Positions 53,920-63,165 of a stretch of DNA of 64,000 nt are shown here, piece after piece. Origin of the DNA: CBDCEG01 sp965215775 (GTDB lineage Bacteria; Pseudomonadota; Gammaproteobacteria; Cardiobacteriales; Ostreibacteriaceae); contig CBDCEG010000019.1 of the NCBI GenBank assembly GCA_965215775.1, positions 62,001 through 126,000 of the forward strand, in the 5' to 3' direction. The notes beneath the pieces were generated by a model. It was not told the origin of the DNA. It saw only the letters and a program-made list of their open reading frames with translations, and made no database searches. A program made the translations under genes and the position numbers. Numbering within the stretch: position 1 is the first letter of the stretch; the number at the start of each line of letters is the position of its first letter.

Positions 53920-55296
53920 CTATTTTTTATTTATTAGAAAATCAACAACTCGTTCCATTTGCATAGAGCGAGAACCTTTTACTAAAACACTAGAATTTGG
54001 TTTATTCTGTATTTCTTTTTTTAAATCAATATTTAAACTTTCAATATCTAAATAATGTTTTGCTTTTGAACCAATTGTTTTAGCAAAATATTTTGCATAT
54101 TTTCCAAAACAATAAAATGCATCAGCTTTATTTTTTATTTTTTGTGCTAAATCTATATGAATTTGCTCAGAATTATCCCCAAGTTCCCCCATATCTGCAA
54201 ATACAAAAATACGATTGTTTTTTTCACGGCTTAAAACTTCAACTGATGATTGCACTGAAGTAGGGTTTGCATTATAAGTATCATTTATAATTTTAGTTTT
54301 AGTAATATTAACTATTTGCATTCTACCTTTTTCTGTCTCAAAACTATTCAAACCTTGTTGAATAGTTTTTAATGAAATTCCCAAAGCAATAGCACAGCTA
54401 GCAACTCCCAAAGCATTTTTGATATTATGCTCGCCTGCACTTGGAAGAGTAATCTCTATTGAACTATGGACTACATTATTATTTAAAATAAATTCTGAAA
54501 AATCTGTATTTATATTTGTTGCAAAAATATCTGCCTTTGAGTTTTTAAGTGAAAAAGTAATTATATTTTGCTTTTTTGTAAGTTTAGATAATAAGTATTC
54601 TGCATATTTGTCATCTAAATTAATAATTGCAAAACCATCTTTATTCAATCCAGTGAAAATTTCAGATTTTGCTTTGGCAATATTATCCATTGAGCCAAAA
54701 CCTTCCAAATGTGCTTGCCCAATATTGGTTATTAATGCAATATCAGGCTGAACAATATTGGTTAAATATTCTATTTCCTTTAAATGATTAGCCCCCATTT
54801 CAATTATTGAATATTTAGTGTTTTTGGTAATATCAAAAATAGTAAATGGAACTCCAAGCTCATTATTCAAATTACCTTTTGTTGCTGAAGTTTTTGCAAC
54901 AATTGAAAGCACTGAATTTAACATTTGCTTACTTGTTGTTTTGCCAACAGAACCAGTTAAACCAATAAACTTAGAGCTTAAGTTATCTCTTATAAACTTG
55001 GCAATTTTACCAAGAGCTAATCTAGTATCAGAAACAATAATTTGTGGAATATCTATAGTTTTATCTTCTTTTGAAACAATGCAAGCCACACAACCTAATT
55101 CAAAGGCTTGTTTTATGAATTTATTTCCATCAAAATTTTCGCCCATAATAGCAACAAACAAATCACCACTTTGAATATTTCTAGTGTCTGTGCAAATTTT
55201 ATTAAAAGAGAAGTTTTTTAAATTTAATTTGCATTTATCATTTACTAGAAGTTTGTTAAGTATCTCTAATAGTTGAATATTATTTATTATTTTCAT
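53920..55296 (-). CDS. murF: UDP-MurNAc-tripeptide:D-Ala-D-Ala ligase
   Basis: 458 residues, normal MurF size. The Mur-ligase P-loop GLTGSVGKTTSKQMLNSVLS, ATKGNLNNELGVPFTIF, SIIEMGANHLKEIEYLTNIV, IINDTYNANPTSVQSSVEVL and FADMGELGDNSEQIH are characteristic; the GN.NNE.GVP motif separates it from MurE and MurD. It adds D-Ala-D-Ala to make the UDP-pentapeptide in the cytoplasm. It overlaps murE by 17 bases and ends 9 bases before mraY. Confidence 0.97.
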   Translation of the reverse strand: MKIINNIQLLEILNKLLVNDKCKLNLKNFSFNKICTDTRNIQSGDLFVAIMGENFDGNKFIKQAFELGCVACIVSKEDKTIDIPQIIVSDTRLALGKIAKFIRDNLSSKFIGLTGSVGKTTSKQMLNSVLSIVAKTSATKGNLNNELGVPFTIFDITKNTKYSIIEMGANHLKEIEYLTNIVQPDIALITNIGQAHLEGFGSMDNIAKAKSEIFTGLNKDGFAIINLDDKYAEYLLSKLTKKQNIITFSLKNSKADIFATNINTDFSEFILNNNVVHSSIEITLPSAGEHNIKNALGVASCAIALGISLKTIQQGLNSFETEKGRMQIVNITKTKIINDTYNANPTSVQSSVEVLSREKNNRIFVFADMGELGDNSEQIHIDLAQKIKNKADAFYCFGKYAKYFAKTIGSKAKHYLDIESLNIDLKKEIQNKPNSSVLVKGSRSMQMERVVDFLINKK

Positions 55297-56761
55297 TTGT
55301 CCAGTCTTTTATGGTTTGAAAATCACTAAAATATTTTTTTTGTTTACCGACTATTTGGTATTCTTCGTGTCCTTTTCCTGCTATTAATAAAATATCATTA
55401 TCTTTAAGTATTGATAAACCATAATATATAGCTTCTTTTCTTTCACTTATTATTTTGAATTTTTCTTTATTAATATTAGCTTTTAAAATATCAGTAATAA
55501 TATCTTTGGAGTTTTCAGTTCTAGGATTATCGTCTGTTATTATTCCAAAATCTGAAAATTCATTTACAGCCTCCGCCATAAGTGGTCGTTTGCTTTTATC
55601 TCTATCTCCACCGCAGCCAAAAACTGTATATATTTTACCAGTTGTTTGTTTGCGTAAAGTTTTTAAAATACTTTCTAAAGCATCAGAAGTATGAGAATAG
55701 TCAATAATTGCTAGTTTTTTATCAGTTATATAAACAGGTTGAATTCTTCCTAAAACTCCATTTATTTGCTCAGCTTTTTTTAAAATATCCATAAAGTCAA
55801 AATCTTGAATGCTACAAGTAATTATTGCAGCAACTAGATTATAAATATTAAATTCTCCTAAGGCTTTTGTTTTAAAGTTTATTTTTTCTTTGAAGTTAGG
55901 TAAACAAATATCAAGCAAACATTGAATTCCTTGCATACTTAAAGAAACTTTTGAAATATGAATATAATTTTTTTGTTCTTTTACTTTTGGAGAATTTCCA
56001 TATGCAAAAATTTTCTTGTTTTCTACTATTTTAAGTAGTTTTTCACCATAATTATCATCTAAATTAACAATTACATTTTCTATACTTTTGAATTTGAAGA
56101 GTTTTGATTTAACTTGAAAATAATCTTCAATGTTTTTATGAAAATCCAAATGATCTTGGCTCAAATTAGTGAAAATTGCAGTTTTAAAATTATTTATATT
56201 TGAAACTCGTTTAAGCGATAAGGCGTGTGAAGAAACTTCAATAGCAATTCCTTTGTTATTAGTTTCTAAATCTGAAATTATTTTTTGTAAAAGTAGGGCG
56301 TTCGGAGTTGTATTATTAAGTTCTTGTAAGTTATTTATATTTCCAAAACCAGTAGTTCCAATAACAGGGAAATCAGTTAGTTGTGCAATAAAATTTGCAA
56401 TAGAAGTTTTACCGTTAGTTCCTGTAATTGCAATTTTATGACAGTTTTCATTTTCTCCAAAAAAGTTAAAACAAAATTGATTAATTTTTTCATCAAAGTC
56501 TTTAATTTCTATAAACTTATCTTTATGTTTATTATATTTATCAATTTTTTCTAAATTATATGGTGCTTGCCAGCAAATTATAGCAATATTTTCTAAATTA
56601 TTAGAGTTTAGATAATCTAAACCATGAGAATTTATTCCGCATTCAGCAAAAAACAAACAATTTTTTGATATATCTTTAGAGTTATTGGTAATACTTTTAA
56701 TCTCTATATTTGAAAGGTTTTTATCTAAATTCTCACCATTTAGTATTTGTTGTAATTGCAT
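55280..56761 (-). CDS. murE: UDP-MurNAc-dipeptide:meso-DAP ligase
   Basis: 493 residues. P-loop KIAITGTNGKTSIANFIAQL, IAIEVSSHALSLKRV, IFTNLSQDHLDFHKNIEDYF, AIIDYSHTSDALESIL and VFGCGGDRDKSKRPLMAEAV identify MurE. DDNPRTEN carries the DNPR motif typical of enzymes that add meso-diaminopimelate rather than lysine, fitting a Gram-negative wall. Between ftsI (8 bases) and murF (overlap), so translationally linked to both. Confidence 0.97.
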   Translation of the reverse strand: MQLQQILNGENLDKNLSNIEIKSITNNSKDISKNCLFFAECGINSHGLDYLNSNNLENIAIICWQAPYNLEKIDKYNKHKDKFIEIKDFDEKINQFCFNFFGENENCHKIAITGTNGKTSIANFIAQLTDFPVIGTTGFGNINNLQELNNTTPNALLLQKIISDLETNNKGIAIEVSSHALSLKRVSNINNFKTAIFTNLSQDHLDFHKNIEDYFQVKSKLFKFKSIENVIVNLDDNYGEKLLKIVENKKIFAYGNSPKVKEQKNYIHISKVSLSMQGIQCLLDICLPNFKEKINFKTKALGEFNIYNLVAAIITCSIQDFDFMDILKKAEQINGVLGRIQPVYITDKKLAIIDYSHTSDALESILKTLRKQTTGKIYTVFGCGGDRDKSKRPLMAEAVNEFSDFGIITDDNPRTENSKDIITDILKANINKEKFKIISERKEAIYYGLSILKDNDILLIAGKGHEEYQIVGKQKKYFSDFQTIKDWTNENNK

Positions 56762-56769
56762 AATAATTA

Positions 56770-58476
56770 CTAAGGGTTATTTGTTTGTTGATTTGCTGGT
56801 CTATCAGGTTTTACATTCATTATTCTTAAGGCTTTGCCAACAACTTTTGCAAAAACAGGAGCAGCAACTAAACCACCATAATATTTATCACCCTTAGGGT
56901 CGTCAACAATAACTGCCATAACAATCCTTGGGTTGTTTATTGGTGCCATTCCAACAAATGCAGAATAGTAACTATGTTTTAAATAATGTCCATTTACAGC
57001 TTTATGGATTGTTCCTGTTTTACCACCAACTGTATATTCATTTATTAAGTCTCCTTTGGTTGCTCGGGTTCCTGTTCCACCAATTTCAACGGCTGCTTTT
57101 ATCATTTTTCTAACTTTTCTAGCGGTGCTTTTTGAGAAAACTCTAACCTTCTTTTTCTCCACATCAGAAAAAACAATAGAAGCATCAATTTTTACACCAT
57201 CATTAGCAAGAATTGCATAAGCTTCAGCAAGCTGAAGTGTGTTTACTGAAATTCCATAACCATAGGAATTTGTACAATATTCAAAGTCTGATAGCCTTTT
57301 AAATTTATTTAAAAACCCTCGTTGCTCACCTGGAAATCTAATTTTACTTAACTGACCAAAACCAGCTTTATAATAATAAGAGTGCATTGTTGTTTTTGGA
57401 ACTCGTAAAGCTATTTTACAAGTTCCTACATTACTTGATTTTTGAATTACTCCAAGAACGCTTCGCTTTCCATAGTTATGTATATCTTTTACGGTATATT
57501 TACCCAAAACTAAATTCCCAGGGTTACTGTCAATTATAGTATTTGACCTAACTGCCCCAATATCCAAAGCCGTTGCAATTGCAATTGGTTTTAAAGTAGA
57601 GCCTGGTTCAAAAACATCAGTTATTGCTCTATTTTTAACTAACTTGGTTATTTTTTCATCTGGGTTGTTAGGATTTCCACTTGGGACTGAAACCATTGCG
57701 AGTATTTCAGAAGTTTTTGCATCTAAAACTACAGCAGTTGAAGTTTTTGCACTAAATTTGGTATTTGTTTCAAGTAAAGCTTGATAAGTTAAAAACTGAA
57801 TTCTTTTATCAATAGTAAGTTTAATATCTTCGCCTTTAACAGGAGGAGTTATTTCTTGTAAAATATCAACAACTTTACCAGCTGTATCTCTAATTATTTT
57901 AGATGAACCTGCAATTCCTGTAAGTGAATTGTCATACATTAACTCAATGCCTTCCTGCCCTTTATCATCAATGTTATTAAAACCAATTATTTGTGCAGTT
58001 GCTTCAGCTGATGGATAGTATCTTTTATATTCAACTAAACTATGAATTCCGACTATTTTTTGTGCTTCTATTTCTTTAGCAATCTCTGGATTAACTCCTC
58101 TTTTTATATACAAAAAGGTTCTACTTTTATATTTTTTGAGTTTTGTTATGATATCTGTTTTTGAAAGTTTTAGATTATTAACTAATAAATCTATTGCTTT
58201 TGGGTTTAAATTAATTTCTTTAGGATTTACCCAAATACTACTAACAGGAGTGCTAACGGCAAGTGGGTTATTGTTTCTATCTTTGATAATTCCTCTAATT
58301 GCTGGCTCTTTTTTGTCTCTTATAAATCTTGCGTTCCCTTGTTTTAGAAAGAAATCGGCATTGTAAACTTGTATATATAAAATTCTACCAAGTAAAATAA
58401 AGGTGAAAATAACTAAAACCAATAAAACTACAAATCTTCTGGTTGGTGAACCGTATGGAGAAACGAATTTTTTCAT
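56770..58476 (-). CDS. ftsI: Septal peptidoglycan transpeptidase FtsI (PBP3)
   Basis: 568 residues. One N-terminal transmembrane helix (FVVLLVLVIFTFILLGRILY), the PBP dimerisation domain, then the transpeptidase with all three active-site motifs: FEPGSTLKPIAIATAL (SxxK), KSSNVGTCKIA (SxN) and VGGKTGTIHK (KTG). It cross-links septal peptidoglycan during division and is a beta-lactam target. Its position between ftsL and murE is canonical. Confidence 0.97.
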   Translation of the reverse strand: MKKFVSPYGSPTRRFVVLLVLVIFTFILLGRILYIQVYNADFFLKQGNARFIRDKKEPAIRGIIKDRNNNPLAVSTPVSSIWVNPKEINLNPKAIDLLVNNLKLSKTDIITKLKKYKSRTFLYIKRGVNPEIAKEIEAQKIVGIHSLVEYKRYYPSAEATAQIIGFNNIDDKGQEGIELMYDNSLTGIAGSSKIIRDTAGKVVDILQEITPPVKGEDIKLTIDKRIQFLTYQALLETNTKFSAKTSTAVVLDAKTSEILAMVSVPSGNPNNPDEKITKLVKNRAITDVFEPGSTLKPIAIATALDIGAVRSNTIIDSNPGNLVLGKYTVKDIHNYGKRSVLGVIQKSSNVGTCKIALRVPKTTMHSYYYKAGFGQLSKIRFPGEQRGFLNKFKRLSDFEYCTNSYGYGISVNTLQLAEAYAILANDGVKIDASIVFSDVEKKKVRVFSKSTARKVRKMIKAAVEIGGTGTRATKGDLINEYTVGGKTGTIHKAVNGHYLKHSYYSAFVGMAPINNPRIVMAVIVDDPKGDKYYGGLVAAPVFAKVVGKALRIMNVKPDRPANQQTNNP

Positions 58477-58528
58477 TAGTTTTAATTATTACCTAGTATT
58501 TTTCATTTGAAAATTAAATGTTATTAAA

Positions 58529-58795
58529 TTACCTAGAAGTGAAAACAACTTTTTTAGAAGTTGGAACAACTAGATTTAGTTTTTTCTCAGCAAATTGGTA
58601 AACAATTGTTTCATCAGTTAGCATAGATTCTTCCAAAACTAACTTGCTCCAGTTAAGTAGCATTTCATTTCTATCATTTTTCAAAGTTTGAACTTGGCTC
58701 ATAAGATTTCTAGACTCATAACTAGATTCAATAGCTTGGATAGAACCAACAACTAGTAAAAGCAGCAAACTTCCTAGTATTAACAATGTTTTCAT
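58529..58795 (-). CDS. ftsL: Cell division protein FtsL
   Basis: 88 residues: a short N-terminus with one transmembrane helix (LLILGSLLLLLVVGSIQAIE) and a leucine-zipper-like periplasmic coiled coil (RNLMSQVQTLKNDRNEMLLN). FtsL diverges fast, and the assignment rests mainly on size, topology and the invariant position between rsmH and ftsI. The start overlaps the rsmH stop by 4 bases (ATGA). FtsL bridges FtsB/FtsQ and FtsI in the divisome. Confidence 0.88.
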   Translation of the reverse strand: MKTLLILGSLLLLLVVGSIQAIESSYESRNLMSQVQTLKNDRNEMLLNWSKLVLEESMLTDETIVYQFAEKKLNLVVPTSKKVVFTSR

Positions 58796-59706
58796 AACTT
58801 TTCTACAATCCTCATTATTGAGCTTCTCGCTCTATTATTATTATTAATTTCTTTTTCTTGTGGACGAATAGGACGCCCAACAAACGACATTTCTTTTAGA
58901 ATTGATAAATCAGTTATAGGGATTTCTTTTGGGAAATCAGTATTTGTTTTTTTCTTAACAAATTTTTTAACCAAGCTATCTTCTAAAGAGTGGAAAGATA
59001 TAATTACTAGCCTTCCATTTTTCTTTAATGCTTTAAAAGCATTAATAAGAACTTGCTCTAACTCACCAAGTTCATTATTTACATAAATTCTAATAGCTTG
59101 AAAAGTGCGGGTCGCTGGATGGCGACCCACTATATGAAACTTAGCAGGAACTGCTAGCTTCACTATCTCTGCCAACATAGTAGTTGTAGTTATTTCACAG
59201 TTTAGGCGTTCTTTTATTATTCTATTTGCTATTCTTTTAGCAAAACGCTCTTCCCCGTAGCTTGCGATGACATTCACTAACTTGCCGAATTCGGCAGTAT
59301 TTACAAACTCTTTGGCAGTTATTCCAATTTCAGGATTCATTCTCATATCAAGCTCTCCTTCTCGCATAAAGCTAAAACCTCGCTCGGCCTCATCTAATTG
59401 CACAGAAGAAACTCCCAAATCAAGAAGAATTCCATCTAAACTATTATTTTCAATCTCTGGGAAAATTTCTAAAAACTCAGAAAATCTCCCTTTTCCAAAA
59501 AAAAATCTACTGTCACTAATCTTTTTAGCACTAGCGACAGCACTAGGATCCTGATCTGTTGCAAACAAGACACCCGCATCTCCTAGATTCTTTAAAATCT
59601 CCTTACTATGCCCACCTCTACCAAAAGTCCCATCAAAGTATCGTCCATCTTCTTTGATTTTTAGTGCATCAATGCTCTCTTTCAGTAAAACTGGTATATG
59701 TTCCAT
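58792..59706 (-). CDS. rsmH: 16S rRNA m4C1402 methyltransferase (MraW)
   Basis: 304 residues, usual RsmH length. HIPVLLKESIDALKIKEDGR, the SAM motif YFDGTFGRGGHSKEIL, LDGILLDLGVSSVQLDEAER, GFSFMREGELDMRMNP, RTFQAIRIYVNNELGELEQV and GRLVIISFHSLEDSLVKKFV are all family hallmarks. It methylates N4 of C1402 in the ribosomal decoding centre. Second gene of the cluster, 13 bases after mraZ. Confidence 0.97.
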   Translation of the reverse strand: MEHIPVLLKESIDALKIKEDGRYFDGTFGRGGHSKEILKNLGDAGVLFATDQDPSAVASAKKISDSRFFFGKGRFSEFLEIFPEIENNSLDGILLDLGVSSVQLDEAERGFSFMREGELDMRMNPEIGITAKEFVNTAEFGKLVNVIASYGEERFAKRIANRIIKERLNCEITTTTMLAEIVKLAVPAKFHIVGRHPATRTFQAIRIYVNNELGELEQVLINAFKALKKNGRLVIISFHSLEDSLVKKFVKKKTNTDFPKEIPITDLSILKEMSFVGRPIRPQEKEINNNNRARSSIMRIVEKL

Positions 59707-59719
59707 ATTAAAATCTAAC

Positions 59720-60160
59720 CTAGAAAACTAAAGTTTCTAGCTCTTCAGCTAATTCAGAACTTGTTGCTTCTTCAAGGAAACTGTCTTTTAATGAATTCCA
59801 AACAGTTTCGTCCCAAAGCTCAAATTTATTTCCTTGCCCAACTAAAATCATTTTCTTATCTAGTTCTGCAAAATCTCTTAGGTTTGGAGTAAGTAAAACC
59901 CGCCCGTTTTTATCAGTAATATATTCAACAGCTTGTCCCAAAAAAAATCTTTTCAAACTTCTAACCGATGCAGTATTTGGTTTTGAAGCAATTTCTGCCT
60001 CCACCTTTTCCCACGCATCAATTGGATAAACCAATAAACACTTTTCATCTTTAACAGGATTAGGGACTATTATTAATTTCATTAGGGCATCGCGATACTT
60101 GGCAGGAATTGACATCCTACCTTTTGCATCCAATGAAACTGTTGTTATTCCTCTAAACAT
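59720..60160 (-). CDS. mraZ: Transcriptional regulator MraZ
   Basis: 146 residues with two AbrB-like SpoVT repeats: MFRGITTVSLDAKGRMSIPAKYR at the start and VEYITDKNGRVLLTPNLRDF in the middle, the second ending with the family EFIEIWD-type strand (KFELWDETVW). MraZ is a DNA-binding repressor of its own operon, binding TGGGA repeats in the mraZ promoter. The matching operator is present just upstream, supporting autoregulation of this cluster. Confidence 0.96.
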   Translation of the reverse strand: MFRGITTVSLDAKGRMSIPAKYRDALMKLIIVPNPVKDEKCLLVYPIDAWEKVEAEIASKPNTASVRSLKRFFLGQAVEYITDKNGRVLLTPNLRDFAELDKKMILVGQGNKFELWDETVWNSLKDSFLEEATSSELAEELETLVF

Positions 60161-60216
60161 TATTATTAAAGATATTATTTTTTATTGTTTTGAAAAAAGA
60201 AGTTTTTGAGTTTTTA

Positions 60217-60232
60217 ACCCACTTTCTCCCAC
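60217..60232 (-). promoter_or_regulatory. MraZ-type operator (TGGGA-N5-TGGGT)
   Basis: On the minus strand the sequence is AGTGGGAGAAAGTGGG, two TGGG[A/T] repeats with a 5-base spacer, the pattern known for MraZ binding. It begins about ten bases downstream of the -10 element, at the likely transcription start, where bound MraZ would block initiation. Confidence 0.75.
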
Positions 60233-60241
60233 TTAGAAAAT

Positions 60242-60270
60242 AATATAATCCTAGAATGCTCTAATGTCAA
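60242..60270 (-). promoter_or_regulatory. Sigma-70 promoter of the mraZ division cluster
   Basis: TTGACA (60270-60265), 17 bases, TATATT (60247-60242) on the minus strand: a perfect -35, ideal spacing and a good -10, about 80 bases upstream of the mraZ ATG. Confidence 0.8.
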
Positions 60271-60836
60271 ACAAATAAAAGCTTTTAGTTGAAATAAACT
60301 ATTTCTTTCAACATACTTCAAAAAGGTTGTGAACATAGTTATTAACATAAAAACACTGTGTTTGGTAGAAAAGTGGAGTATTGTGGGTTATTTTTCTGGT
60401 ATGAATTATTTGATATTTATCAAGCAGATATTAATTGAATTTATCTTTTAATTTGTTTTTTTAAGGTCTGCTTATCACAGCTTTTTTTGAAAGTTATAAA
60501 CAATTATGAAATTATTAAATAAAAGGTATCTATTATAAGGAGCTGTGATTTGTAGTTTTTTTAAGTTTTTTGATAGCTTTTAGTAAGCTAATTAACAAAG
60601 AGTTAAACTCAGAGAAAATAGCAAGCCTAGAAGATGAAAGTATTTTTAAACTTGCAAAACCAATAACTTCATTTTTAATAAATCAATTATTAGAAGGAAA
60701 ACCACTAAAAACAAAATAGGTTTATTCAAAGCTACAAAATATATTTAGTGGTTTAATTATCAATATTTACTTCTTAATGATCATAAGTATGCTTTAGACT
60801 GATGTTAAATTTTTTTATTAGGGTTTATATACTTTA
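60271..60836. other. Intergenic region between the mraZ promoter and pepA
   Basis: 566 bases upstream of mraZ and downstream of pepA. It contains an inverted repeat, ATCACAGCT (60474-60482) and AGCTGTGAT (60541-60549), bracketing A+T-rich sequence, and a possible 49-codon plus-strand ORF (60570-60719). Nothing else is identified. Confidence 0.5.
60570..60719 (+). CDS. Possible small ORF or gene remnant, 49 codons
   Basis: A TTG-initiated frame encodes IAFSKLINKELNSEKIASLE, then DESIFKLAKPITSFLINQLL and a basic end. The amino-acid composition is protein-like, and the hydrophilic/hydrophobic pattern would suit an amphipathic helix pair. There is no convincing ribosome-binding site before the TTG and I do not recognise a family. 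It could be the end of a deleted gene. Confidence 0.25.
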   Translation: MIAFSKLINKELNSEKIASLEDESIFKLAKPITSFLINQLLEGKPLKTK

Positions 60837-62300
60837 CTAAACTTGACTTATTAAATATTCAACCAAAAGTGGGACAGGGCGACCAGTTGCACCTTTGTTT
60901 TTACCACTATTCCAAGCAGTTCCTGCGATGTCTAAATGCGCCCATTTTAAACCTTTGGCGAATTCTGCCAAAAAACATCCAGCTGTAATTGAACCAGCTT
61001 CTCTGCCACCGATATTTTGTAAGTCTGCAAAAGGACTTTGTAACTGTTCTACATACTCGTCCCAAATTGGTAGTTGCCAAGCTCTATCCAAAGAAACTTC
61101 ACCAGCTTTTAATAATTCTTTGGCAAGAGGTTCGCTGTTTGCCATAAGTCCGCTTGGATTTCTCCCAAGTGCAATAATTACCGCCCCTGTAAGTGTTGCT
61201 ATATCAATAACTGCTTTTGGTTTGAATTTCTTACAATAAGTTATTGCATCACACAAAATTAACCTTCCTTCAGCATCAGTATTTAATATTTCAATAGTTT
61301 TGCCAGACATTGAGGTTACAATATCTCCAGGTTTTGAAGCTTTGCTTGATGGCATATTTTCAACGGCAGGGATTAAACCAATTACATTGATTGGAAGTTT
61401 TAACATTGCAATTGTCTTCATAGTTCCTATAACTGAACCAGCTCCGCACATATCATATTTCATTTCATCCATTCCAGCACCTGGCTTTAGAGAAATTCCA
61501 CCACTATCAAAAGTAACTCCTTTTCCAATTAAAACAATTGGTTTGCCAGTTGCACCTTTGTGTTGTAACTTAATTAGTCTTGGTTTTTGTTTTGAGCCTT
61601 TTGAAACAGAAAGTAAAGATCCCATTTTTAACTCTTTCATTTCTTTTTCTTTTAATATTTCAACACTTAAACTAGAAAATTGCTCAGATAAATTAGTTGC
61701 TTGCTCCGCTAAATATTTAGGTGTGCAAACATTGCCTGGTGCATTTCCTAAGCTTTTTAATTCATTCATTCCGTAACCAACGGCTTCACCGATTTTAATG
61801 CCTTCTTCAATTGCAGTTTTGTTTTTTGCTAAATCAACTAAGAAATCAATTTGGACAATGGCTTGCTTGTTAGTTTTTGATTTATATTCATTACAAATGT
61901 AGCTTGCGTCAATAAGTGCTTGGCTTGAAAGCTTACATTTTTCTTTTAAAGTTAGTTTTTGGAAAGAGTCCAAAAATAAAGTATTAGTTATATTTTTAAT
62001 ATTATGCTCTTTTTGGTAACTTTGGATTTTTTTATTCGCTTCATAAAGTCCTTTGGCGTTATCTTGATAAGCAATAACAATAATGGTTTTGCAGGAAATT
62101 CCAGCTATATCGTAAAAAGTTCTAATTTGACCAGTTTCTTGAGGCAATCTTTTTAGCTTTTGTTGATTGGTAAAGAAACCTTTGGCAAGCTTATCTAATT
62201 TGATTATCGTCTCTTTAAATTCTAGTTTTTGATTAATGCCAACAACAATTGCATTAGTTTTGATTGTGTTTAATTTTCCTAATTTGGCTTGGATATACAT
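60837..62300 (-). CDS. pepA: Leucyl aminopeptidase
   Basis: 487 residues, M17 family. The metal-binding/catalytic core is intact: PIVLIGKGVTFDSGGISLKP (Lys and Asp ligands), KYDMCGAGSVIGTM, ILNTDAEGRLILCDAI (the NTDAEGRL signature with Asp/Glu ligands and Arg) and IATLTGAVIIALG. The N-terminal domain is shorter and more diverged. Di-metal cytoplasmic exopeptidase; in E. coli PepA also acts as a DNA-binding architectural factor. Divergent from the cobO-like gene. Confidence 0.95.
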   Translation of the reverse strand: MYIQAKLGKLNTIKTNAIVVGINQKLEFKETIIKLDKLAKGFFTNQQKLKRLPQETGQIRTFYDIAGISCKTIIVIAYQDNAKGLYEANKKIQSYQKEHNIKNITNTLFLDSFQKLTLKEKCKLSSQALIDASYICNEYKSKTNKQAIVQIDFLVDLAKNKTAIEEGIKIGEAVGYGMNELKSLGNAPGNVCTPKYLAEQATNLSEQFSSLSVEILKEKEMKELKMGSLLSVSKGSKQKPRLIKLQHKGATGKPIVLIGKGVTFDSGGISLKPGAGMDEMKYDMCGAGSVIGTMKTIAMLKLPINVIGLIPAVENMPSSKASKPGDIVTSMSGKTIEILNTDAEGRLILCDAITYCKKFKPKAVIDIATLTGAVIIALGRNPSGLMANSEPLAKELLKAGEVSLDRAWQLPIWDEYVEQLQSPFADLQNIGGREAGSITAGCFLAEFAKGLKWAHLDIAGTAWNSGKNKGATGRPVPLLVEYLISQV

Positions 62301-62353
62301 TTTGACCTCTGTTATAGTTTACTTATTTAAATTGAATTTTAACCCCTTATTTT

Positions 62354-62977
62354 ATGATAAAAGACGATAAAAAGCACGATATAAATCAAGATATAAAACA
62401 TTCGCAAAAAATGAAAAAATTAAAAGATATTGTTGATACAGGTATAAAAAAAGCAACAATCGAGAAAGGAACAATTATTCTTATAACTGGAAATGGTAAA
62501 GGAAAATCTACCTCTGCATTCGGAACTTTGGCTAGAGCTTTGGGGCATAAGCAAAAAACAGCAGTTGTTCAATTCCTAAAAGGTGAGTTTGTTACAGGTG
62601 AGTTTTTGTTTTTCTCGGAGAATGAAAACTGTGATTATAATGCAATTGGTGATGGTTTTACTTGGGATACGCAAAACAAAGAAAAAGATATTGAAACTGC
62701 AAATAAAGCATATTTAAAAACTAAAGAATTTCTAACAAATTCAAATATTGGTTTGGTTGTTTTAGATGAAATAACTTATATGTTTAAATATAACTATTTA
62801 GATACTGATGAATTTATAAAGTTACTAAATAATCGCCCAAAAATGCAAACAGTTATTATAACAGGACGCGGAGCAAACGAAAAGCTAATGGAAGTTTCAG
62901 ATACAGTAAGTATTATAAATGACAAAAAGCACGCTTTTAGAAATGGAATAAAGGCGAAAAAAGGTGTGGACTGGTAA
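62354..62977 (+). CDS. cobO: Cob(I)yrinic acid a,c-diamide adenosyltransferase (CobO/BtuR type)
   Basis: 207 residues. The P-loop TGNGKGKSTSAFGTLARALG, VVQFLKGEFVTGE, GDGFTWDTQNKEKDIETA, LVVLDEITYMFKYNYLDTDE and VIITGRGANEKLMEVSDTVS match the CobA/CobO/BtuR family, which transfers the adenosyl group of ATP to cobalt. No other cobalamin genes are nearby, so a salvage role (BtuR-like) is as likely as de novo synthesis. Monocistronic, divergent from pepA. Confidence 0.92.
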   Translation: MIKDDKKHDINQDIKHSQKMKKLKDIVDTGIKKATIEKGTIILITGNGKGKSTSAFGTLARALGHKQKTAVVQFLKGEFVTGEFLFFSENENCDYNAIGDGFTWDTQNKEKDIETANKAYLKTKEFLTNSNIGLVVLDEITYMFKYNYLDTDEFIKLLNNRPKMQTVIITGRGANEKLMEVSDTVSIINDKKHAFRNGIKAKKGVDW

Positions 62978-63036
62978 AAAGTAAAGTGAAAATGTAAAAA
63001 TGAGAGTGAAAAAATATAAATTTCTGAAAAAAAATA

Positions 63037-63064
63037 TTGACTAAAAAAAATCTATATATAAAAT
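63037..63064 (+). promoter_or_regulatory. Sigma-70 promoter of tRNA-Asn
   Basis: TTGACT (63037-63042), 16 bases, TAAAAT (63059-63064); predicted start about 7 bases before the mature tRNA. Confidence 0.65.
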
Positions 63065-63077
63065 ACGCAGAACCTAT

Positions 63078-63153
63078 TCCCCAGTAGCTCAGTTGGTAGA
63101 GCAGTAGACTGTTAATCTATTGGTCGGCGGTTCAAGTCCGTCCTGGGGAGCCA
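63078..63153 (+). tRNA. tRNA-Asn (anticodon GTT)
   Basis: A 76-nt cloverleaf with acceptor TCCCCAG/CTGGGGA, D-loop AGCTCAGTTGGTAGAGC, anticodon loop ACTGTTAAT reading Asn codons AAC/AAU, T-arm GGCGGTTCAAGTCCGTC, discriminator G and an encoded CCA end. Confidence 0.97.
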
Positions 63154-63165
63154 AATAACTAATGT

